A stretch of 64,000 nucleotides of DNA from Brevibacillus laterosporus DSM 25 (GCF_002706795.1 NZ_CP017705.1:1802001-1866000), one strand, 5' to 3'. Counted from the first letter of the stretch, positions 46,585-60,107 are shown. Notes: generated from the sequence alone by a model not told the origin. Translations and numbers: made by a program.

Positions 46585-46630
46585 CTTATTTCCCTCCATT
46601 GTGCTGTAGGTCTTCGAATTTCTTCATAAT

Positions 46631-46659
46631 TATAGCAAATCAGTACATTTCTGTACAAC
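46631..46659 (-). promoter_or_regulatory. Promoter of the nuo operon with inverted repeat
   Basis: An extended -10 TGC-TATAAT (hexamer at 46631-46636) lies 17 bases from -35 TGTACA (46654-46659) on the minus strand. An inverted repeat GTACA-TTTC-TGTAC (46645-46658) overlaps the -35 and spacer and could be an operator. Confidence 0.7.
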
Positions 46660-46756
46660 GAAAGCCCTTACAAACACTAAGACTTTTATTAGCCTACGTA
46701 CATTTATATACTTATTTTATCAGATTTTTGTTTATTTTATGAAAAAATATTACATT

Positions 46757-46808
46757 AATAAAATAAAAGGGTTCTACCTGCAACAGAGATGTGCAGGTAG
46801 GACCCTTT
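46757..46808 (-). terminator. Terminator of the Vpr-like protease gene
   Basis: A 17-bp stem with one mismatch (AAAGGGTCCTACCTGCA and its complement) surrounds a 9-base loop and is followed by TTTTATTTTATT on the minus strand. Confidence 0.92.
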
Positions 46809-46847
46809 GTTACTTGGTGTTTGTTCCTAAATAAACATGTTACTAGC

Positions 46848-49800
46848 CTACTGAGCAGCTTGTTCAGCTACTTGCTGCTCCGTTTGTTGTTCGGTTTGTT
46901 GTTCGGTTTGTTGCTCTGTTGTTTGTTCAATTTGTTCTTCCACCTCGATTGGAGCAGGAAGTCGCCCTTTTCCTTTTCCCTTACCTTTATTCGGTTGCAA
47001 TAATACATCTACAACTACAACCTTTTTAATGGAAGGAACCTTCACGGAAGAAACATAAACAGTAAGATATACTGGTTTTTTCTGTTTTTTCTTTGGTAAT
47101 TTTACTAGGAAGCCATCATTGTCAATCAAATCAGTGTTAGAGCTTTCTACCACTTTATAAGTAATTTCATCTGTTTCATTCGGTAGCTTTAACACTTGTT
47201 TATTCAATTCACTAACATTAACAACCTTTGCTGAGAAATCCTCAGCTGCTTCGTTAACTAATTCCCTGATATCTTCACGGTCTTCTCCATCTACTGGACC
47301 TTGAATCGAAATAGCATTCCAAGCTTCATATTTAATTTTTAAATCGTCTTCTTTTTCAACTGGATTCTCTGGATCATACTGATATCCAAAGATTCTTACT
47401 TTATATTTCCCGTTTTCTGGTGTTGTCAGCTTACCAGTTTTTGCACTCACATATTCCCCAGTTAGGTTTTTAAAGGAGAGCTTTCCTGGTTTCAACAATT
47501 GAAGATTTCCTTTTTTATCCGTCTTTTTCTCTACAGCCATTGTGCCTAGCTTTTCGTCATTTAGATCCCAAAGCTGTAGTTCAATAAGATTAATATCCTT
47601 TGCTTGCAAGTCAGCAGATGCAGAGAAAGTAAGTGTATCCGGATTAACTTGAGTGCTGGAAAGCTTAAAGCTATCAAAGCCGAATTTATTTTCTTCCCTT
47701 TCATCACCTACATGGATAACAAACGGCAGGTGCAAGTCAGGGTGTCCATCTTCGCTCTTCAGACGAACTTCACCTTCGTATACGCCATCCTTTAATTTTT
47801 TCTTAGCCTCTACCTGTAAATTAAATTGTACAGATTTACCAGGTTTTACAGTAAAGTCATCGTCTGACAGCTTCACTTTCAGGTTGTCTACATCGGTAGT
47901 TGTCGCTGGTTTTCCAGGTACGGACGTAACCTTTTCGTGCATAATAACTTCTGCTTCGTATTCAACCTCTTCATCAGAAGTATTTTTTAATTGAAGTGTT
48001 CTAACTAACGGTTTTTTCATGTCTTTGGAAACTAAACCAAAGCTAATATTTGTTCCATAGTTGGTGACAAATTTTTCGTTCATGTTTTTATCTAAGATTT
48101 TGGTCTTTTCAACTGTTTGTAGCAAGGCTGGTGTTTTTAGGGCCGCCAAACCATCTACACGACCAGAGCCTTGGGAATAAACATCGTATAAGACACCATT
48201 TCCATCTTTAATCTCAACAGCAGTATTAGCCATAGCCGCCTTTACATCAAATGGCGTCCAATCAGGATGGGCCTGTTTCAAGAGCAGAACCAGACCAGCT
48301 ACATGCGGAGTCGCCATACTTGTACCGTTTAGTCGTTGGTAGGCATGATCGTAATTCGCATCTGGGAAATCTTTTTTCCATGTTGGCTTTGCTGATAAGA
48401 TGCTTACCCCAGGAGCCGATACATCTGGCTTGATAGAGTACTCATCATCCATAGCTGGTCCACGTGAACTGAAGTCAGCCATCTGATCGCCTTTTTCTTC
48501 TGTCTTAGGATATTCACTACTAAACGTGATGGTAGCTTTGCTTGGATCAGCTTGAATTTGCTTCACCAATTCACGGCCTTCTTTCCCTTTCATGTCAAAG
48601 GTAGGAATTGCATCCATCTGATCACCAAGATAGGAATTAAAGTAATCATCACGACCTACTGGATCTGGATCTGCGATGCCATCTCCATTAGCATCATTGC
48701 CATTATAAATAATAATAGCTTTTGCTCCTGCCTTTTTCGCGTTAGAAATCTTATCAACAAAGGCCACTCCGCCACGTGAAACTAAAACCACTTTGCCCTT
48801 TACATCTACCTTATCAAAATCAGAAATCAATCCCAGGTTAGCAAATACAAGAGGGAGAGTTTCTGAACCCACTATCTTAGCAAAATCAGATAGACCTGTT
48901 TCATAACTTGCTACTTTAAATTCATAGTTTTTACCGAAGGAGGTAGTAGCTGTACTGGTATACAACTCTACAGGTGGTGTAGTTGCTCCCACAGAAATAA
49001 CTAATTTTGCACCAGCTGGAGATCCGGCTGTGTAATAATATTGATTTGGATTATTATTAGCAGCATTTCCGTTAGCTACCACTGGAATAACCCCAGCTAA
49101 TACTGCATTATTTAACGCGATAGCATCAGGTGAATCAGAGTTTTTTTCCAAATCAGATCCTAACGACAAATTAAGAACATCCATGCCATCTTTAACAGCA
49201 CGTTCAATTCCATCAATTACTTGAGCCGAGCTTCCTCCATGTCGACCTAACACACGGTATGAATAAAGGTCAGCCTCATAGGCAATTCCACGAACATGAA
49301 CGTCGGATGTTTTATTGGAAGCTCGCCCAACAATTGTGCCAGCTACATGGGTACCGTGATGTGAGCCCTTATAACCTTTTCCCTCTGGATCTTCATCAAC
49401 AGGGATTGGTTTTTGCTCATATGGGTCATCGTCATCATCGTAGGAGTCATAGCCACCTTTATAGGCATCCTTTAAGTCAGGATGCAAATAGTCTACACCT
49501 GTATCAATAACACCCACTTTTAAGCCTTTACCAGTGTAGCCTAGCTTCCACATTTCAGGTATTTTCATTGCTTTTAAAGGATTCACATCATAATTTCCCG
49601 GTGGTAGCTCAGCTGTCTCAGATACAACCTCTACGTCTGGCTGGGAGTAGTAGTTAATGTTGTTATAAACAGCTTTTACATTAGGTAGTTCAGCTAACTT
49701 AGGGATTTCATTGGCAGGCAGAGTCACTACCATTCCATTAAATACTTCTTCAAATTTCTTCTCGATATCCAAATCAATACCCTTATCTTCTACAAGTCCT

Positions 49801-50144
49801 TCAAAATCATCTTGATCATCAGATACTAGTGAACGTGCTTCTCTTTCAGAACTTTTTGACTTTCCTTTCGTCACAACAACTGGATCAGCTTTTAACTGGA
49901 CAATAACAGTCACCATTTTAGAAGACTTGGTATCCAAAGCAGGGGATATGTACGCAGGGCCAGTAGAAACCTCCTCATCAGTTTCTCCCGATACCTTTGC
50001 CTTTGTTAACGCATTAACATCTAAGAGCGCATCCAATTCTAAGCCTTCCTTTGGAGTCGCCGCCATAACATTATATGGGATAACTCCTAGCAACAAGCTA
50101 GTAGCTAGTGCTATTGATGTGATCTTTTTAGGTTTTCGTAACAA
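46848..50144 (-). CDS. Secreted subtilisin-family protease, Vpr-like, with PA domain
   Basis: A 1098-residue exocellular protease. It comprises a signal peptide (1-28), an I9-type propeptide (about 75-170), and an S8 catalytic domain with Asp214 (VIDTGVDYLHPDL), His263 (HHGTHVAGT) and Ser609 (NGTSMATPHVAG). A protease-associated insert sits at about 395-545, and Fn3-like beta domains follow. It ends in a basic GKGKGKGR stretch and a repeated EQQT tail. The architecture is that of Vpr (minor extracellular protease). It starts at TTG 50144 with AGGAGGG 8 bases upstream. Single-gene unit with a strong terminator. The Gln tail is encoded by a 12-base tandem repeat at about 46878-46921. Confidence 0.92.
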   Translation of the reverse strand: MLRKPKKITSIALATSLLLGVIPYNVMAATPKEGLELDALLDVNALTKAKVSGETDEEVSTGPAYISPALDTKSSKMVTVIVQLKADPVVVTKGKSKSSEREARSLVSDDQDDFEGLVEDKGIDLDIEKKFEEVFNGMVVTLPANEIPKLAELPNVKAVYNNINYYSQPDVEVVSETAELPPGNYDVNPLKAMKIPEMWKLGYTGKGLKVGVIDTGVDYLHPDLKDAYKGGYDSYDDDDDPYEQKPIPVDEDPEGKGYKGSHHGTHVAGTIVGRASNKTSDVHVRGIAYEADLYSYRVLGRHGGSSAQVIDGIERAVKDGMDVLNLSLGSDLEKNSDSPDAIALNNAVLAGVIPVVANGNAANNNPNQYYYTAGSPAGAKLVISVGATTPPVELYTSTATTSFGKNYEFKVASYETGLSDFAKIVGSETLPLVFANLGLISDFDKVDVKGKVVLVSRGGVAFVDKISNAKKAGAKAIIIYNGNDANGDGIADPDPVGRDDYFNSYLGDQMDAIPTFDMKGKEGRELVKQIQADPSKATITFSSEYPKTEEKGDQMADFSSRGPAMDDEYSIKPDVSAPGVSILSAKPTWKKDFPDANYDHAYQRLNGTSMATPHVAGLVLLLKQAHPDWTPFDVKAAMANTAVEIKDGNGVLYDVYSQGSGRVDGLAALKTPALLQTVEKTKILDKNMNEKFVTNYGTNISFGLVSKDMKKPLVRTLQLKNTSDEEVEYEAEVIMHEKVTSVPGKPATTTDVDNLKVKLSDDDFTVKPGKSVQFNLQVEAKKKLKDGVYEGEVRLKSEDGHPDLHLPFVIHVGDEREENKFGFDSFKLSSTQVNPDTLTFSASADLQAKDINLIELQLWDLNDEKLGTMAVEKKTDKKGNLQLLKPGKLSFKNLTGEYVSAKTGKLTTPENGKYKVRIFGYQYDPENPVEKEDDLKIKYEAWNAISIQGPVDGEDREDIRELVNEAAEDFSAKVVNVSELNKQVLKLPNETDEITYKVVESSNTDLIDNDGFLVKLPKKKQKKPVYLTVYVSSVKVPSIKKVVVVDVLLQPNKGKGKGKGRLPAPIEVEEQIEQTTEQQTEQQTEQQTEQQVAEQAAQ
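46878..46921 (-). repeat. 12-base tandem repeat encoding the protease's Glu/Gln/Thr tail
   Basis: Nearly identical 12-base units (plus-strand core GTTTGTTGTTCG) are repeated three to four times and encode EQQT blocks near the protease C-terminus. Slipped-strand length change would keep the frame. Confidence 0.75.
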
Positions 50145-50277
50145 CTAAGATCCCTCCTAAATTAATAGAATTAAGAAAAATTTATAATATCATCTGATTT
50201 TTCTAAAAAATCAGTACATATTAATTTCTCTATATTTTTCTTTATTCCTTTAGGTCTAAAGTCATATTTTTACAAAA

Positions 50278-50325
50278 TTAAAAAAAACTGTCCTTCCGTA
50301 TAAATGTCTATACTTTAAGGACAGT
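50278..50325 (-). terminator. Terminator of the acidic-protein gene
   Basis: ACTGTCCTT and AAGGACAGT with an inner GTATA/TATAC pair, followed by TTTTTTT on the minus strand. Confidence 0.9.
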
Positions 50326-50367
50326 CATTTTTAATTTTATTGGTAAAATCTGTATATGATATAACGT

Positions 50368-51114
50368 TTATTGAAGAGCTTGTGGATTTTCTGTACCCAA
50401 GAAATCTTCGTAAATGCGCTCCCATACCACTTTGAATCCCATTTTTTCATTGTCTGGAATCTCTTGGAAACGATCAATCGGCTCTTCCAAGTATGGCGTT
50501 AGTTTAATCAAGACTTCTGTTAGCATATTATCGTTAATGCCTCCCAGAATTTCCTTGATTTCATTTTTTGAAAGTGAGAATTCATTCTCTTCTTTTTCAT
50601 GTAGATACATAACCAACTGGCTAAACACTGGATGAATCAACGACTCCAAACGGATATGATACAAAGCAAACATTTCATCATCACGAAGTTCGAATGTATC
50701 TACTACTTCTGGGAAAGGATCTACTGGTACGTCTAGGCTTGTTCCCTTATCAATTACTAGACCCCACTTAATAAACATATCTAACGCTTCCTGAGCTGTT
50801 GCTGGATACTCATAGTTAGAGCGTTTCAAAAAGTTACCGTATTTCTCCAATAGAGCCACGTAGTTTTCATAGTTTTCTTCGTCATTGAATTTATTTTTAT
50901 CCAACGTATCGAAGGTACCATCCAACGCTTTCGTAGAAAAGATGGACTCTAACATTTCTTCTTTTGTGTTTAGCTTGCTCACCGCATAGCAAACGGCTTT
51001 AAACAATACGTTCATCTCATGAGAGAACACGGTGCTCCAGCCATGCATATCATATCCTTTCGGAATAATAATATCATCGCTACCTTTTGTGCGAAGATCT
51101 TGTATCGTTTGCAT
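50368..51114 (-). CDS. Uncharacterised acidic cytosolic protein
   Basis: I do not recognise this 248-residue protein with any certainty. It has no signal peptide or membrane helix, is acidic, and looks mainly helical. Notable stretches are PKGYDMHGWSTVFSHEMNVL near the start and PFPEVVDTFELRDDEMFALY in the middle. The C-terminal part (NEIKEILGGINDNMLTEVLIKL) could be a small helical or winged-helix domain. ATG 51114 has GGAGAG 6-7 bases upstream. It sits alone between the terminators of the ATP synthase operon and its own, so it is probably a separate unit. Confidence 0.75.
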   Translation of the reverse strand: MQTIQDLRTKGSDDIIIPKGYDMHGWSTVFSHEMNVLFKAVCYAVSKLNTKEEMLESIFSTKALDGTFDTLDKNKFNDEENYENYVALLEKYGNFLKRSNYEYPATAQEALDMFIKWGLVIDKGTSLDVPVDPFPEVVDTFELRDDEMFALYHIRLESLIHPVFSQLVMYLHEKEENEFSLSKNEIKEILGGINDNMLTEVLIKLTPYLEEPIDRFQEIPDNEKMGFKVVWERIYEDFLGTENPQALQ

Positions 51115-51224
51115 ATTACACTCTCCTTATCCACAACTGCGTTTCACAGAGTACTTCCTAGTAATCCTAGAGTACATTAGGTTTATTATACACATAACAA
51201 GCGGCATATTTCCAATTTCCAAAG

Positions 51225-51259
51225 AAAAATCCCCAAGCATATAAAAATGCCTGGGGATT
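51225..51259 (-). terminator. Terminator of the ATP synthase operon
   Basis: AATCCCCAGGCAT pairs with ATGCTTGGGGATT (one mismatch) around a short loop, then TTTC on the minus strand, a few bases past atpC. Confidence 0.92.
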
Positions 51260-51264
51260 CTCGC

Positions 51265-51669
51265 TTACTTGTGGCGCGCCGCATCTAAACGTACGATAGC
51301 ACGTTGTAGGGCATACTCAGCGCGTTGAACGTCAAGATCTGGAATCTTCTCATTGAGACGTTTTTCGGCACGTTGTTTTGCTAATTCCGCACGAGCTGAA
51401 TCAATGTCGTCTGATTGCTCTGCAGCTTCTGCTAAAATCGTTACCGTTTGGCCGCGAACTTCCATGAAGCCGCCGCTAACTGCGATTATGGTCTCTTTGT
51501 CGCCTTCTTGCTTAATCCGAACAGGAGCAATTTTTAACGGAGTCACTAGCGGCGTATGGTTAGGGAGAATACCCAACTCACCCTCAACGCCTCGTGCAAT
51601 TACCATTGTGGCTTCTCCGCTATAGACAACCCGTTCAGGAGTAACGATCTCTATTATCATTTTGCTCAT
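51265..51669 (-). CDS. atpC: ATP synthase F1 subunit epsilon
   Basis: A 134-residue subunit with the N-terminal beta-sandwich (IEIVTPERVVYSGEATMVIARGVEGELGILPNHTPLV) and the C-terminal helical hairpin rich in Ala/Arg (SARAELAKQRAEKRL) that can inhibit ATP hydrolysis. ATG 51669 follows AGGGGAG. It is last of the atp operon. Confidence 0.97.
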   Translation of the reverse strand: MSKMIIEIVTPERVVYSGEATMVIARGVEGELGILPNHTPLVTPLKIAPVRIKQEGDKETIIAVSGGFMEVRGQTVTILAEAAEQSDDIDSARAELAKQRAEKRLNEKIPDLDVQRAEYALQRAIVRLDAARHK

Positions 51670-51694
51670 TACCGTCTCCCCTTTCAGGGTTGTC

Positions 51695-53119
<1,425 letters not shown>

Positions 53120-53155
53120 CTAAAAGCTAATTGGAAGCCTTTATAACTGTCTTTG

Positions 53156-54022
53156 TTATACTTGTGAGTTTGCACCCGCAACAATCTCGGAGATTTCCTG
53201 CGTGATGGCTGCCTGACGAGCACGGTTATAGAAGAGTGTTAAACGATCGATAATATCAGATGCATTATCAGTCGCATTACCCATCGATGTCATACGTGCT
53301 CCGTGCTCTGAAGCTTTCGCATCCAATACAGCACTATAGATTAGCGTTTCTGCATATTTTGGCAAAAGCACTTCGAGAACCTCTTCTGCAGAAGGCTCAT
53401 AATCATAGTTAACTGTAGAGGCCTGTGAATCAGATTCAATTGATTGAAGTGGCAACAGGCGTTTCACCTGTGGAATTTGCGAGATAGCAGATTCAAATTC
53501 GTTATAGCAGAGATAGAGTTCGTCGATCTTTTCGTCCGCATATAATTTGACTGCTGTGTACGCAATTTGCTTAATGTCAGCAAAACTAGGGTTTTCCGGC
53601 ATTCCAACTACCTCTTCAATGACAGGATAGTCACGTTTCACAAAGAAATCACGGCCTTTGCGTCCGATAGCAAAGATCGCATACTCATCTTTAGATTTAT
53701 GCTTTTCGTTAGCCGCCTGAAGAACCTTACGGATGATATTCCCGTTATATCCTCCTGCGAGTCCACGGTCAGAAGTAATAACGATATATCCTGTCTTCTT
53801 CACCGGACGGGTCTGAAGCATCGGATGTTTAAAGCTGGTGCTTCCTGATGCAATACTTGCTACTACATCCTGAACCTTTTGAGCATACGGGCGAGCCGCT
53901 TGCGCTTGGTCTTGGGCACGTCGAAGTTTTGCAGTAGACACCATCTTCATCGCTTTCGTGATCTGACGCGTGTTTTTAACGCTTTTTATACGTCGTTTTA
54001 CTTCACGAATACCTTGAGCCAC
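53156..54022 (-). CDS. atpG: ATP synthase F1 subunit gamma
   Basis: The 288-residue rotor shaft. Both terminal helices are as expected: [35 protein letters not shown] (shown here only by its ends, residues 3-37) and [20 protein letters not shown] near the C-terminus. The conserved [10 protein letters not shown] lies near residue 80. It starts at GTG 54022 with GGTGG about 10 bases upstream. A hairpin separates it from atpA. Confidence 0.96.
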   Translation of the reverse strand: MAQGIREVKRRIKSVKNTRQITKAMKMVSTAKLRRAQDQAQAARPYAQKVQDVVASIASGSTSFKHPMLQTRPVKKTGYIVITSDRGLAGGYNGNIIRKVLQAANEKHKSKDEYAIFAIGRKGRDFFVKRDYPVIEEVVGMPENPSFADIKQIAYTAVKLYADEKIDELYLCYNEFESAISQIPQVKRLLPLQSIESDSQASTVNYDYEPSAEEVLEVLLPKYAETLIYSAVLDAKASEHGARMTSMGNATDNASDIIDRLTLFYNRARQAAITQEISEIVAGANSQV

Positions 54023-54044
54023 TCATTTTCACCACCTTGGGAAA

Positions 54045-54076
54045 TGCATGCTGAATTCTCTTGAATCCAGCATGCA
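54045..54076 (-). other. Intercistronic hairpin between atpA and atpG
   Basis: TGCATGCTG and CAGCATGCA form a perfect 9-bp stem with further partial pairing inside and no T-run. It is more likely an mRNA stability or processing element than a terminator. Confidence 0.65.
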
Positions 54077-54098
54077 CAAAATCTATCGATGCCGAAGA

Positions 54099-55610
<1,512 letters not shown>

Positions 55611-55639
55611 TTACGATTCACCCCATTCAACCCAGCGTC

Positions 55640-56167
55640 TTATATTTGATGCGCAAAATGCTCTAATTTCGTTTTCAGGCTACCGTCATATAAACGATCG
55701 CCAATCTTTACAACGACTCCACCAATAATAGTAGGGTCTACTACGCTTTCGAAGCGTAGCTTTTTAGTCAGCATTTGACCAAATTGAGCAGCTAGCTCTT
55801 CTAATTCTTCCTGACTCAATGGTTTCGCTGTAGTAACAACAGCATCCGCATAGCCACGTTTATCGTTAGCCATTTCTACGTATGCTTTTGTTATTTCTTC
55901 GAATTCATTCTCACGTTTGTTATCTACTAATGCAAAAAGAAAGTTGATTACTTCCTGCGAAGCTTTTCCTTTGAAAAGCTCCTCTAGCAACTCTTTTTTA
56001 GAAGCAACGGCAATACGAGGATGTGTAAATAATTTTTGGAAGTCAGGTACCTGTTGTAATGCTTCAGCAATGTCTTTTAACTCACCTTCAATTTGATCAA
56101 TGAGTCCACGCTCTTCTGCTATCTCAAACAGGGCACGTGCGTAACGTTTTGCTAATGCTCCACTCAT
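55640..56167 (-). CDS. atpH: ATP synthase F1 subunit delta
   Basis: A 175-residue peripheral-stalk protein with the N-terminal helical bundle (AKRYARALFEIAEERG) and C-terminal VDPTIIGGVVVKIGDRLYDGSL. It links the b dimer to the alpha subunits. ATG 56167 overlaps the atpF stop by 4 bases. Confidence 0.97.
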   Translation of the reverse strand: MSGALAKRYARALFEIAEERGLIDQIEGELKDIAEALQQVPDFQKLFTHPRIAVASKKELLEELFKGKASQEVINFLFALVDNKRENEFEEITKAYVEMANDKRGYADAVVTTAKPLSQEELEELAAQFGQMLTKKLRFESVVDPTIIGGVVVKIGDRLYDGSLKTKLEHFAHQI

Positions 56168-56667
56168 AAGCGATCCCCTACTTGTTTCAGGAACTGATCA
56201 ATCGTGGATTTTTGCGTAGCTTCGTCCAATTCTTTTTCAATAATTTTAGAAGCCAACAAAACAGATAGACTTGCCATTTGTGTACGTAGTTCTTCTTTAG
56301 CTTTCTCAGTCTCACGGGCAATTTCTGCACTTGCTTCCGCTTTTAGACGAGCCGCTGTTTCTTCTGCTTCTTTTTTAATACGCGCTTCTTCTTCTTGTGC
56401 TTGACGAGTTGCACGCTCAATTAGAGCTTTTGTTTCTTGACGAGCTTCATCTAACAAGCGGCGTTGTTCAGCTAGTAGTCCTTCCGCTTCTTTACGGTTA
56501 CGTTCTGCTGCTTCAATTTCTGATGCAACGTATTGACGACGTTTTTCCATGATTTGTGTTATAGGGCCAACTGCATATTTCCTAACAACTAAAAGAAGTA
56601 TCAGGAATGCGAGTACTTGAAAGAGCATCGTGCCCCCTTCAAGGGTTACCGCTCCAAACTCTAGCAT
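56164..56667 (-). CDS. atpF: ATP synthase Fo subunit b
   Basis: A 167-residue stator protein with one N-terminal membrane helix (LFQVLAFLILLLVVRKYAVGPI) and a long charged coiled-coil dimerisation domain. ATG 56667 lies 8 bases after AAGGAG; a GTG three codons earlier is within that site. A GC-rich hairpin precedes it. Confidence 0.96.
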   Translation of the reverse strand: MLEFGAVTLEGGTMLFQVLAFLILLLVVRKYAVGPITQIMEKRRQYVASEIEAAERNRKEAEGLLAEQRRLLDEARQETKALIERATRQAQEEEARIKKEAEETAARLKAEASAEIARETEKAKEELRTQMASLSVLLASKIIEKELDEATQKSTIDQFLKQVGDRL

Positions 56668-56746
56668 GCTATTCACTCCTTCCTGGTTCAGAAGAGTATT
56701 TTAGTAAAAATAAACAAGCAATGATCTTTTACTGTTGCATAAACAA

Positions 56747-56775
56747 GGCGAAGGCCTAGCCTGCTAGCCTTCGCC
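56747..56775 (-). other. Intercistronic hairpin between atpE and atpF
   Basis: GGCGAAGGC and GCCTTCGCC with an inner CTAGC/GCTAG pairing make a very stable stem, followed by TTGTTT on the minus strand. Such a structure could partly terminate or stabilise upstream mRNA and raise c-subunit output relative to later genes. Confidence 0.7.
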
Positions 56776-56783
56776 CTGTAAAA

Positions 56784-57859
<1,076 letters not shown>

Positions 57860-57971
57860 AATTTGTTCACCCCTTTCCCTCAAAAAATACTTCCTTAGTC
57901 AACCTTTTAAGAGCTTACTCTTTATTCTACCTCTTAATTTGTTGAAAAACAGTTAACAAATATTGAACTAA

Positions 57972-58334
57972 TCATCTATTTTTAAGATTGTAATACACAA
58001 AAATAATCGAAAACACTTGAAATACTAGAAGTCCAATAATAACTCCTATAATTTGAAACAATTCTGGAAATCTTAGGGCTACAAAAACTGCTATAATTGT
58101 AACAGCAAACCTCTGCACCATTCCTATTCCCTTGGTTTTTCCTATATTACCAGTAATTTTCCATACCTTCAGATAGAGGAGAAGTCCATTGATAAGACTT
58201 GCAAAGCTTCCCAGCAATAATGACTGAAAAAACAATCTATAATCAGGTAGGAGAAACCATAAAACCCCGATAAGGGCAATAGACCATAAAACACAGCGGA
58301 TAATATTACGTACGGCAGTATAGAATGTTTGCAT
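57972..58334 (-). CDS. atpI: ATP synthase subunit I (AtpI-like assembly protein)
   Basis: A 120-residue protein with four hydrophobic helices (for example CVLWSIALIGVLWFLL, SLLLGSFASLINGLLLYL), typical of the ATP synthase I family that helps assemble the c ring. ATG 58334 follows AGGGAG by about 7 bases; a longer frame overlaps atpZ and was rejected. It lies between atpZ and atpB. Confidence 0.88.
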   Translation of the reverse strand: MQTFYTAVRNIIRCVLWSIALIGVLWFLLPDYRLFFQSLLLGSFASLINGLLLYLKVWKITGNIGKTKGIGMVQRFAVTIIAVFVALRFPELFQIIGVIIGLLVFQVFSIIFVYYNLKNR

Positions 58335-58345
58335 GCTACATCTCC

Positions 58346-58558
58346 CTACAGATAAGGACGTATCATTCGGTATACGCTTACAATACCTACGCCCAACCCT
58401 AGAAATAGCCCGGTAATCATGAGCCAAGGAGCTGTATGTAACCATTCATCTAAATATTTTCCAAATAAGACTCCGGCTATGATACATATTGCTAGATCTG
58501 CTCCAATCATGCTTACTAATCCGATAGCTTTCCATGGGTTATTTACCTTTTTTGACAA
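58346..58558 (-). CDS. atpZ: AtpZ/AtpI-family small membrane protein
   Basis: A 70-residue protein with two membrane helices (AIGLVSMIGADLAICIIAGVL and MITGLFLGLGVGIVSVYRMI). AtpZ proteins head many Bacillales atp operons and have been linked to divalent-cation transport or Fo assembly. TTG 58558 is chosen because AAGGGAG lies 8 bases upstream; frames starting further up have no ribosome-binding site and run into the promoter. First gene of the atp operon. Confidence 0.85.
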   Translation of the reverse strand: MSKKVNNPWKAIGLVSMIGADLAICIIAGVLFGKYLDEWLHTAPWLMITGLFLGLGVGIVSVYRMIRPYL

Positions 58559-58610
58559 GTTCGCTTCTCCCTTCAAACCAGAAATGGAAGAGCTTGGTTG
58601 ACACCTTAAC

Positions 58611-58640
58611 ATATTAACGAAGATTTATCCGCATTGTCAA
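58611..58640 (-). promoter_or_regulatory. Promoter of the ATP synthase operon
   Basis: -35 TTGACA (58635-58640), 18-base spacer and -10 TAATAT (58611-58616) on the minus strand, about 50 bases before atpZ. It lies 40 bases behind the thiolase stop with no convincing terminator between, so read-through is possible. Confidence 0.8.
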
Positions 58641-58679
58641 CTTGTCGAACTGTAGGACACAAATCTTTCACAAATTTGT

Positions 58680-59870
58680 CTATATTATTTTGATTATTGT
58701 TGAAATTCCTTGACCTCCACCTATACATAAGGTAGCTAAACCATAGCGAGAATCGCTTCGTTTCAACATTTCATGGATCAGACTAACAAGAACACGAGCC
58801 CCGCTTGCCCCAATTGGATGACCAAGGGCAATCGCTCCTCCGTTCACATTTAACTTCTCTCGATCAAGACCTAGTTCTTTGCCAATTGCTATTGATTGTG
58901 CCGCAAAGGCCTCATTCGCTTCAATTAGGTCTATTTGATCTAAAGATAGACCAGCCTTTTTTAGAGCCTTTTCTGTAGCCGGTACTGGGCCAAGTCCCAT
59001 TACCTGCGGATTAACTCCAGCGCTTGCATTGGCAACTATTGTAGCTAAAGGCTTAATCCCCAGCTCTTCTGCCTTTGCATAAGACATTAAAACTAGTGCT
59101 GCAGCCCCATCATTAATTCCAGAAGCATTTCCTGCCGTGACGCTCCCGTCCTTTTTAAAAGCAGGTCGAAGTTTAGCCAACACGTCCACTGTGGCACTTG
59201 CTCGAGGGAACTCGTCGTGCTCAAACAAAATTGCCTCTCCCTTTTTTTGTGGGATAGTCACAGGGACGATCTCACCCTGAAAGCGTCCTTCTTGAATAGC
59301 TTTGTTCGCCTTTTGTTGGCTCCAAGCTGCAAACTCATCTTGTTCTTCTCGGCTGATCTGGTAACGTTCGCAAAGATTTTCAGCTGTAATACCCATATGG
59401 TAGTCATTAAAAGCACACCAGAGCCCGTCGCGGATCATGGAGTCTACGACCTTTTGATCACCCATACGATATCCATCTCTGGCACCTTCTAATAGGTAAG
59501 AAGCCTGACTCATATTTTCCATTCCGCCAGCAACTACCACATCTGCTTCTCCAGAAACGATAGCTTGATAAGCTAGATGTACAGCTTTTAATCCTGACCC
59601 GCAAACTTTATTAATGGTCATTGATGGTTTCTCTTCCCCGATGCCTGCTAGCATAGCGGCCTGACGCGTTGGGTTTTGCCCAAGTCCCGCTTGTAGCACG
59701 TTCCCCATCACAACCTCGTCTACGTGCCGTTTATCAACACCGGCTTTGGCAAGTGCCGCTTCAATCACTACTGCTCCTAATCTGGTTGCGCTTACAGAAG
59801 ATAACCTACCTTGAAAACTACCGATGGCAGTACGTACAGCACTGACAATGACTACATCGCTACCTTTCAT
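58680..59870 (-). CDS. Acetyl-CoA C-acetyltransferase (thiolase II)
   Basis: A 396-residue thiolase. It condenses two acetyl-CoA to acetoacetyl-CoA, or cleaves 3-ketoacyl-CoA. The nucleophilic Cys is in [12 protein letters not shown] (about residue 90), the catalytic His in [18 protein letters not shown], and the second Cys in [11 protein letters not shown]. The length and the MGITAENL segment point to the biosynthetic AtoB/ThlA type. ATG 59870 gives 8-base spacing to AAGGAG; ATG 59873 is also possible. An inverted repeat at 59945-59964 may regulate it. Confidence 0.94.
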   Translation of the reverse strand: MKGSDVVIVSAVRTAIGSFQGRLSSVSATRLGAVVIEAALAKAGVDKRHVDEVVMGNVLQAGLGQNPTRQAAMLAGIGEEKPSMTINKVCGSGLKAVHLAYQAIVSGEADVVVAGGMENMSQASYLLEGARDGYRMGDQKVVDSMIRDGLWCAFNDYHMGITAENLCERYQISREEQDEFAAWSQQKANKAIQEGRFQGEIVPVTIPQKKGEAILFEHDEFPRASATVDVLAKLRPAFKKDGSVTAGNASGINDGAAALVLMSYAKAEELGIKPLATIVANASAGVNPQVMGLGPVPATEKALKKAGLSLDQIDLIEANEAFAAQSIAIGKELGLDREKLNVNGGAIALGHPIGASGARVLVSLIHEMLKRSDSRYGLATLCIGGGQGISTIIKII

Positions 59871-59944
59871 CATATCCACTCCTTAAAAACATCAGATCGT
59901 AAGCTTTAGTTAGTTAATTTGACCACTTGTGAATCTTCAGTCTA

Positions 59945-59964
59945 TTACTAACAATAATTAGTAA
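59945..59964. promoter_or_regulatory. Inverted repeat upstream of the thiolase gene
   Basis: TTACTAA, 6 bases, TTAGTAA is a perfect 7-bp inverted repeat. On the minus strand it begins about 12 bases after an extended -10 (TGG-TAATAT), where a repressor would block transcription. The rest of 59965-60110 holds no gene. Confidence 0.5.
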
Positions 59965-60107
59965 CTAAGCTTTATATTACCATATTTTTAAGGAGACAGA
60001 TATCCCTTTAATTATACTATTTATAAGTTTCCCATTATTACTATAGTAGAAATAAATAAAAAGTAAACAGGTAATTTTTAGAATTAGATTGCATCCTACA
60101 GTTTGAT

